From NCBI GenBank assembly GCA_030549495.1, contig JAUIRK010000919.1, positions 803,001 through 867,000 on the forward strand: 64,000 nucleotides of DNA, given 5' to 3'. Below, one piece after another: positions 57,985 to 64,000 of the stretch (its first letter is position 1; every line of letters begins with the position of its first letter). The translations under genes were made by a program, and so were the position numbers. The notes below the pieces were generated by a model, which searched no databases, was not told the DNA's origin, and saw only the letters and a list, made by a program, of their open reading frames with translations. The DNA comes from Nectonema munidae (taxonomy: Eukaryota; Nematomorpha; Nectonematoida; Nectonematidae).

Positions 57985-59353
57985 ATGGAGTGCAATAGTA
58001 GCCAAGCAATCGACAAACCAAAAACCAGATCTACATCTCAGGTATGGTTAATTGGTCCTGTCAATTCAACTTTCCCACAGCAAGGGAGGCTGCCAACACT
58101 TCGTGAAACACTTGCTGTTTTCTTCCACTATCACACAGGTGGCAAACAGAAACTTAAGCAAAGTGCTCGAATGACAGTGTCACAGTTAATACCATTCTGG
58201 CAAAAAGCTGGTTTACCAAACGCTTTAAGATATGATATAGAAAAATGCCTAATGAAAGTCCACAGACAATTCCAAGGGTTGAAGAAAGCAATTAAGCGCA
58301 AATCTAAGACACATCAAGCAAATGAACATCAATCTATTGAAAACTTAAACCAATTATTTGACATTGCTCATCAACATCTGGGCCGGATATTGTCCTATTC
58401 AAACGTTTCAAAGAAAAATGGTTCACGATTGATACCCGTTCTACTCAACAGCTTAAGGGAGAAGTGAGATTGCTGAATTTAAGGAAGATACAATTCAGTT
58501 TGTAAGAGAACAACTTAGTCAACAGCAAACACGGGATGACTACAGAGAATTTTTGGAGCTTACTGTCATTTTTCTTAGAGAGAATCCATCTCGGGAGATC
58601 ATTTCCAAGCTCCTGGCGCTCTTCATAGAGCGAAATGGATAGCAAAGGTTTTACTGCTTAAAAATGTGGATGTTTAGAAAGCAGTTTACCTTGAAAGCAT
58701 CTGAAGAGCGCGAAATTCTGCAATTTCTACTTTTTGTTGCAAGTCTCTACACGAAAGTGTAGTTTGAAGGGCCATCACCAGCCAAAGCTCCTCAAAATGA
58801 TTTGACATTCCTCAAAAAGCTGTTAACGTATAGCAATAAAGTTGTCAAGAAAGCAGCTTTAAAATCTTTTGGCCGACATTTTTGGTACTTAAGTGAAGAA
58901 ATGGTTGGCTTGGCATTCTTTGACTCGAGTGTGACAGAAGAGCGGAAAAAGCTGGTGGCTCATAACATTATAGAAAAGATGGGTTCAGAGGTTCCAGGAA
59001 GACGTTCTAACGCACTCAATCAAGCAGATTATGAGAGAAAGCAGATCAGAGATTTTGTCACCAAGAACACGGTCCGTTTCTTTGAAACTCTGGATCTGCC
59101 ACAAACATTTCTAGGAATTCCTCCTATAAAGTGGGCTGATAATGCAGACTTTCAGAAGGCTATTAAAATTGTGCATTCCAGAAAAGTTGTCACTGATGTT
59201 GCTGAAATGGCAATCAAGCTGATTCAATGCTTCAACCGTAACCTAACGAAGAACAAAGAACAGCTCCAGTACTTACTGCAAGTTGTCAAAGAGCATATGC
59301 ATCTGTTTTCTGATGCCAATAAAGTTACATTGGTTGCTGGACTTTCTAAGTAA
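57985..59353 (+). pseudogene. Uncharacterised intronless ORF (broken), inside hAT ends
   Basis: A coding region of about 455 codons whose frame is interrupted in several places. It starts MECNSSQAIDKPKTRSTSQ. Notable segments: QQGRLPTLRETLAVFFHYH (about 58,075), a K-rich KAIKRKSKTHQ, NLNQLFDIAHQHL (about 58,350), APGALHRAKWIAK (about 58,610), FRKQFTLKASEEREI (about 58,675), FLKKLLTYSNKVVKKAALKS then HFWYLSEEMVGLAFFD (about 58,805-58,925) and LQYLLQVVKEHMHLF (about 59,270). Base composition is much richer in G+C than the flanks. I recall similar predicted proteins from several invertebrate genomes, with no named domain or function. A poly(A) signal AATAAA follows the TAA by 38 bases. It is intronless, so it may be a retrocopy or transposon cargo. 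Confidence 0.6.
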
Positions 59354-59408
59354 CATATTTATGTGTGTAAATCTGATGCTGAAGTTGACCAATAAATTAA
59401 AGGAAAAT

Positions 59409-59592
59409 TAAAATAAAATTCAAAAAGTAATATAATTTATTATAAATGGAAGGAAGCTTCGCTAATCCTTCCAGTTTTCAACTTCTACCCTACTCATTAG
59501 TATAGTGGTTTGATAAAGCTGAGTGTGGGCGAAAATTCACCGTTTTAAATCCTGTGCCCAATAAATTATATTACTTTTTGAATTTTATTTTA
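59409..59592. repeat. Perfect 33-bp inverted repeat with tRNA-like core
   Basis: Arms at 59,409-59,441 and 59,560-59,592 are exact reverse complements (one arm begins TAAAATAAAATTCAAAAAG). The 118-base loop holds a small hairpin (GGAAGG/CCTTCC, 59,448-59,472) and a tRNA-like stretch: TCATTAGTATAGTGGTTTGA (59,494-59,513) is very near the box A side of eukaryotic tRNA-Asp, followed at the right distance by a worn box B (GTTTTAAATCC, 59,542-59,552). A transcript would fold into a 33-bp stem with the tRNA-like part at its tip. It is either a foldback element, or a SINE fragment flanked by oppositely oriented copies of another sequence. Confidence 0.8.
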
Positions 59593-59854
59593 TTTATGTG
59601 TTTCAGTTAATTTTTTCATAAATAAAAACATAAATTATTTCAACATATTTTTCTTTTTAGCTCGTTTGTTAATGCATTATGCTTTTTTCAAGTGTCATGT
59701 GCAACCTTTAAAAAAAATTTTTTGCATGAAATTTGGACTTATATATTTGGAACAGATATGGAATCGAATTCTGGGTTCTAATCTGAAGATTTAAAAAAAA
59801 AAATTTTTGCACCACTCTAGGCAATATGAATACTTTTATTGTTTTACTTTTAGC

Positions 59855-60115
59855 ATTAAGAGAGGCAAATTAGGCAATACATATATTATTTTAGGAAAAG
59901 ACTCTTCTAGCTTTTTTACTAGCAAAATCTTCCAAAATATTTTTAAAGTCAATAGCTTTAGCAACCTCGCATTCTATACGAAAACCAAACTGTTAAGTCT
60001 TTCTTGTGAAACCGTGATCTCAGGTATGTTTTAATTAGTTTCAGCCTTGAAAAGCTTCTTTCCCCTTATGCAACAGTTATTGGCATCATTAAATAAATCA
60101 TCAAGGCAAAACATT
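59855..60115 (-). pseudogene. hAT transposase C-terminus of the composite element
   Basis: Minus strand: MIYLMMPITVA, one altered codon, then GERSFSRLKLIKTYLRSRFH, then in another frame EVAKAIDFKNILEDFASKKA. The A-x-x-E-R-S-F-S-x-L-K-L-I-K-x-x-L-R-S block is the hAT dimerisation domain. The N-terminal four fifths of the enzyme are missing, so this element could not move itself. Confidence 0.8.
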
Positions 60116-60192
60116 AGAAAAAGGCCCACTGGCGAGGTACCCTTTCAAGGCACGGGCCCAATTGAATAATATGGGTCAAATCGGCTTGCAAA

Positions 60193-60387
60193 TTCGATAT
60201 CCAGGTTCAATAGAGATATAAAAAAGAGGTAATTTGTATTTTCAATATAAAAAAAGCTAAAATTCTCTACTCCATATTCGGAAATTGGGAAGATACTTTT
60301 ATTCCTTTTCACATAACGTATGTAGAAAATGGATTTGGCGCAATAAATAAAATCTAAGTTATTAATGAAACCATATAGATATACACC
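60193..60387. other. Short A+T-rich spacer
   Basis: No feature seen. Confidence 0.5.
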
Positions 60388-60876
60388 AGAACCTACTTTT
60401 TACGTACGGCACGGGAGCGAAAGGCGGACGAAAAAACGTAGGATTCGTAAAATCCAGGTTGACCTTTAAATTGACAATTGACATACAACACGAAAATCCT
60501 AGCCTGGATCACACATGGTCACACCGTGTACGACGTGAGGGACTATGGCGGCTAAAAAGACTACCACAGTGAAGTTGGATGATCATCCCTGAAGTTGAGC
60601 CGTTTTCATAATAAAGTCTTAAATAAAAAATATCAGTGTACAGAAGCTCTGATGCATTGTTTTGCGATCTAATTAGCGTTATTTAAATTACTCATAGTGA
60701 AATAAAACTGAAAGACAATAATTTATTAACCTTTATAAACTTTTTAATACATAAAATCACAAAGAAAAAACGTATTAATAATGCATTTAATGACCAAAAA
60801 GATGACGTCATCGATTATTTGGCGAGGACGTAAAATCCAGGGAACGTAAAATTAGGGTACGTAAAACGTAGGTTCT
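60388..60876. mobile_element. 489-bp element with 20-bp TIRs
   Basis: Left end AGAACCTACTTTTTACGTAC; right end, reverse-complemented, AGAACCTACGTTTTACGTAC, 19 of 20 identical. Inside both ends ACGTAAAATCCAGG-like words recur (60,440-60,455, 60,828-60,846). A G+C-rich core at 60,480-60,600 includes a tiny frame MAAKKTTTVKLDDHP and two overlapping poly(A)-signal-like words (AATAAAGTCTTAAATAAA, about 60,611-60,628). This suggests an internally deleted derivative that kept gene-terminal pieces of its parent. The superfamily is not recognised, and the duplication is unclear. Confidence 0.7.
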
Positions 60877-62854
60877 ACATGAAAGCGGTGATATTAAATC
60901 AATTTAGCTAATTTATCAATTTAGCTCCTAACGGTTTTTATTATAAAATAGTTAATTTTTCACTATAATTTCTTTCCACTTATTAATATTATTTATTATT
61001 GATATTTTAAAAATTTGCTTTCATTTCAATATGAATTCTAAAATAAACATTTTTTATGTCTAAATTTTAGGAAGGGATTCACCAAAAAAAGAAGAGAAAA
61101 GGGTCCATGGGTAAAAAAGAGACTAAGCTAAAGATTTGTATCCTGATTCCATATCGTTTCTTTTTGAATTTGCAGAACATTGTACAGGCTTATTCGATTC
61201 AACTTGACAGATGACACAAAGTTTCCAATTAATGGTACTAGTGACTGAGCATTAGCCATCATAACATTACAATTTTTTAATCTTTAAGAATCAGATGAAA
61301 GAATGCTAAAAGAGAAGGTTAAACCTTTAAAGTAGCCAAGAACTTACAGTTATTAAATAATTGCAAGTAACTTCAACTATGAAGCCGTCTGCCATCTTGA
61401 ATACCAATAGGGGAGTGGGCACCAAAATGAAAAAACCTGACTCCTAAAGAGGTTTAAAAATGAAATATGTTTTTCATTTCAGTTTAGAAAATAGAAGAAA
61501 CATAAATAAATGATCGTAATGATGAAATTTTGTTTTAGTGTCATGAATTTCAATTTTTCAAAATCTAGAAGATACAAACAAGACAGCACCCTGATACAGA
61601 CAGGCCAACTCTCAGATGCATCCACAAGCAGATAGTGATGCGTAGATAAGTTTCATGATTTATATATTTTATGTCATTTAACAGATGGATTAAAAGTAAA
61701 ACTCCATAACTACTGATTTTTGTTGGAGGTGAAATCAAAAGTCTTTTTTTCATCGTTCATTTCTCCACTGTTCATCTTGTTTCCTCTTTTTTGAAAGCAA
61801 TATATTTTTTCATTAGCTTTGCTCGATTTTTTATACAAAATTCATTACTTGGGCAATCTTTCTATTTCCTCTCGTAAATAATGTTCGCTACTTTTTACCA
61901 CTCAATCTGCAAAGTGTTTGTGTTTATCTGTCTTCAAAAAATTATTTCCTTTTATATTTTACAGTGACAACAAATTTCTTTTATATTTTACTGTGACAAT
62001 TGAAGTAAGTTTTTGCACTTGAGAAGATAAAACATCTGTTTTTCTTCACATTAAGTTAGTTTTTTCAAAATCTCATTTATACAATTATGTAGACTTGTAT
62101 GGAAAAATTTCAGTCAATATTTTTTGAATTATTTGTTTTTACCTGTATTTATATATTTGGAGCAGCAGTATGTGAATTTGTAATTTAGAATCAAGAATAA
62201 AAATGGTTTTTTTCGTTGTAGTCCGAGTTTTTAAAAATATTAAGTACTGCAATAGAACATGTGCTTCACAACTTCAGTACAAATCGTAGGTCTGTAACAC
62301 CCCTTTGAGGATCCATCCTTATTGAATAGGATACGATATACAAATATACTGGCAAAGAAAAACTTACTTGGGATGGGAGAAAGGAAAAAAACTGAATATA
62401 AAAAAACAAAAAATACAAGAATATTTCATGGTAGTATTTATATTTGACTTATAAAAAATATGTTTTGGTATACCCCGTGTTCGAACAGATTATATAGTGA
62501 AATAAGAGCTTACTTGATAATAAGATGGATCTTCAATATTTGTCGTACGAACAATTGTATTACTTCTGAAACAAAGTGGAAAAATTACATGCCAATCTAT
62601 TTAAATATTCAAGAAATTTAATTTCAAATTTTAATTATAACAGGATGTCAAATAGCAAACAAATGGCCTCGTAGATCAAGGTATTTATTTATAACTATTT
62701 CAATTACATTAAACTGCATAATTGAATGTGATATTAATTGAAGTGATAAAGAGTGCTATGCCACAGGGTCAACACTTTTTAATTTTGTTTTAAATTATAA
62801 AAAGTTTCGAGTAAATTTTAAATCCAGTAAAATATGTATTTGATGTGGAGGGGC
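60877..62854. other. Gene-free A+T-rich stretch
   Basis: No gene or bounded element recognised. The 62-codon minus frame at 61,565-61,753 has no domain. A patch at 61,380-61,440 is richer in G+C but uninformative. Confidence 0.5.
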
Positions 62855-62925
62855 CAAGATGGGGTTCCGCCAAAAAACAGTGAGGCCGTGCCCCCCCCCC
62901 CCCCCTTAAAAACGCCACTGGAAAT
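62855..62925. repeat. Solo transposon-like end with (C)15 run
   Basis: The reverse complement starts CCAGTGGCGTTTTTAAGG and runs into a 15-base homopolymer (C at 62,891-62,905 on +). This is a common style of end for short non-autonomous elements. The partner end was not found. Confidence 0.5.
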
Positions 62926-63035
62926 ATAGTAAACAAGTTTAAGTAAAAAACTTTATTGATGAAACACAAATACTTAATCAGGATGTAAGAACAAAAGTTA
63001 GAATGTAAGACTTCTATTTGTGTTAGGGATGTGAT

Positions 63036-63790
63036 CAGAGGCGTAGCTAACACTTTTGTCGCCCGGGGCGGTTGTAAAATCTGCCGCCCTTTATGACGTT
63101 GAGTTTCAAAAGCCTCCAAAAATTCAAGTCCGTAGGCTAACGGTCAGGCGAAGACTTGATTGTAGTTAGGGTCTTCAAAGTAGACGGCTGGGGTCAGAAA
63201 TAATTTTAAAGGAGTCATTGAGAGAGCTCATCTTGTTAACAATTTTAACTAACAATAAAAGTAAAAAATGAGATGTAATTATAAAATAAACTGCGGTTTC
63301 TATACATCTCATAGCTAAAAGAAATTTCAATCCTCAAAAATGAATTAAGAAACAAAATATAAAAAAATGATGGAACATAAATTTATTTCATTTAAATGCA
63401 GAAAAATTAGGAACAAAGTTTCTTTTCTACTTATTAATGTATATTAGAACTAAGCTTGAATGACAATTTTTCCTCTAATAATACATTTTTTCCATTTTTT
63501 TATTAATAGATAAATCGTTGTAAGCCAAAAAAGAGCTCAGATTTGATTGCAACTTTTATACTAAAATTTGGACCCCTTAACCCTATCAGTGACGGGGGGA
63601 GTGGCTTTTTGACCCCCTCCACTAAAATTAAAACAGTCACAAAAAACTGGAATCGATTAAATTGAACAGAAAATTTAAACTAAAAATTAAATGGAATATT
63701 TTAACAAATGACCTTAGGACAAAATGCCGCCCCTTAAAATCTGCCGCCCGGGGCGGACCGCCCCTGGCGCCCCCACTAGCTACGCCTCTG
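63036..63790. mobile_element. Non-autonomous hAT element with perfect TSD
   Basis: 755 bp. Both ends read CAGAGGCGTAGCTA going inward (14 of 14 identical). Perfect 8-bp flanks GATGTGAT at 63,028-63,035 and 63,791-63,798. Subterminal blocks GCCCGGGGCGG and AAATCTGCCGCCC occur at both ends in inverted orientation (63,060-63,092 and 63,735-63,758). The interior is A+T-rich with no ORF; the 75-codon frame at its right edge is a by-product of the G+C-rich terminus. The intact duplication and TIRs suggest a fairly recent insertion. Confidence 0.93.
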
Positions 63791-63798
63791 GATGTGAT

Positions 63799-64000
63799 AT
63801 ATTTAGTAGTCAATGGGCGCTTCAGAAAAGAAGAATAAAAAACAAATTGAATGAGTTTAAAAAAAGGTTTTTACTTCAAATCGATTTCTCCACTCTTGCA
63901 AGCTTTGTAGTCGAGTTTCACGTAAAAATATTTTGTAGAATATGTCACTAGTGGTTTTGAATTCTGAAACGGTATAGGTTATTAATGCAAACAATAAAAG
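63799..64000. other. Window end, no feature
   Basis: A+T-rich sequence without recognisable content. Confidence 0.5.

Larger units (their letters stand above)
57494..60192 (-). mobile_element. Composite hAT shell enclosing foreign sequence
   Basis: Left end CAGGGCCGGTGCTAGGAATT with about 130 bp of subterminal sequence, and a right part at about 60,125-60,190 (AAGGCACGGGCCCAATT, GGTCAAATCGGCTTGCAA). These match the two ends of the 574-bp element at 2,350-2,923 in inverted orientation. Minus-strand transposase remains lie near the right end. Between them sit an unknown ORF and a foldback, neither belonging to a hAT. The extreme right terminus is worn and no right TSD was seen. Confidence 0.7.

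Noticed and set aside
59480-59560. A working tRNA-Asp gene
   Set aside because: Only the box A side matches; box B and the stems are degraded.
63724-63951. Small + strand frame at the right end
   Set aside because: It lies on the terminus of the non-autonomous hAT and runs across the target duplication.
1-64000. Microbial systems such as CRISPR arrays, operons or toxin-antitoxin pairs
   Set aside because: No regularly spaced repeats with unique spacers and no bacterial-style gene packing; the genes present have GT-AG introns and animal-type families.
1-64000. LTR retrotransposons, endogenous retroviruses or Polintons
   Set aside because: I saw no long terminal repeats, primer-binding site, or gag, integrase or capsid-like frames; the retroelements here are LINEs and a Penelope-like element.

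Overview
This is an A+T-rich (by eye about 70%) window of a nuclear, intron-bearing animal genome that is crowded with transposable elements. I see no bacterial operons, rRNA, CRISPR array or intact tRNA gene. The one host gene I can support is a forkhead transcription factor of the FoxN1/FoxN4 class on the + strand. It is split over at least five coding exons from 23.6 to 38.1 kb (possibly to 41.7 kb), with GT-AG introns of about 1.8 to 5.1 kb. Just after the forkhead domain it has the segment ENLEIIERGMWK. From memory this resembles the flank of the arthropod orthologue jumeau (jumu) more than vertebrate FOXN4, so I lean to an arthropod such as a copepod. The species is not determined.

Layout. 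0-23 kb holds no supported host gene. It contains a piggyBac transposase relic (0.9-2.3 kb), a non-autonomous hAT element with a near-perfect 8-bp target-site duplication (2.35-2.92 kb), LINE relics (3.3-3.9, 4.1-6.4 and 14.5-17.3 kb), a short transposon-derived ORF (6.4-7.4 kb), a richer-GC unique block (8.8-9.7 kb), a tRNA-headed SINE (10.5 kb), two copies of an unnamed dispersed repeat (1-390 and 12.2-12.8 kb) and the first of three related hAT copies (12.8-14.1 kb).

23.6-41.7 kb is the FoxN locus. Its introns carry a pogo-like short element, a 115-bp foldback, a 790-bp non-autonomous hAT, tRNA-like sequences, CA/TG repeats, a LINE, a hAT fragment and an RTE fragment. A 50-nt cryptic exon with strong splice sites in intron 3 would cause a premature stop if spliced in.

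42-64 kb is almost wholly mobile DNA. It has two more piggyBac relics (42.3-43.3 and 53.3-54.0 kb). It has a nested stack at 44.5-48.7 kb: a Penelope-like element split by a LINE, which is itself split by hAT copy B. Next comes hAT copy C (48,927-50,731), with TIRs and a perfect 8-bp duplication, then a BED/SCAND3-type hAT relic (55.0-56.4 kb). At 57.5-60.2 kb a hAT shell encloses an unrelated uncharacterised ORF and a perfect 33-bp inverted-repeat foldback with a tRNA-like core. The window ends with a 489-bp element with 20-bp TIRs (60.4-60.9 kb) and a 755-bp non-autonomous hAT with a perfect 8-bp duplication (63.04-63.79 kb).

The most noteworthy items are the three-copy hAT family, whose N-terminus looks like the CGGBP1 DNA-binding domain; the unknown ORF inside hAT ends; the foldback with a tRNA-like loop; and the possible poison exon of FoxN.
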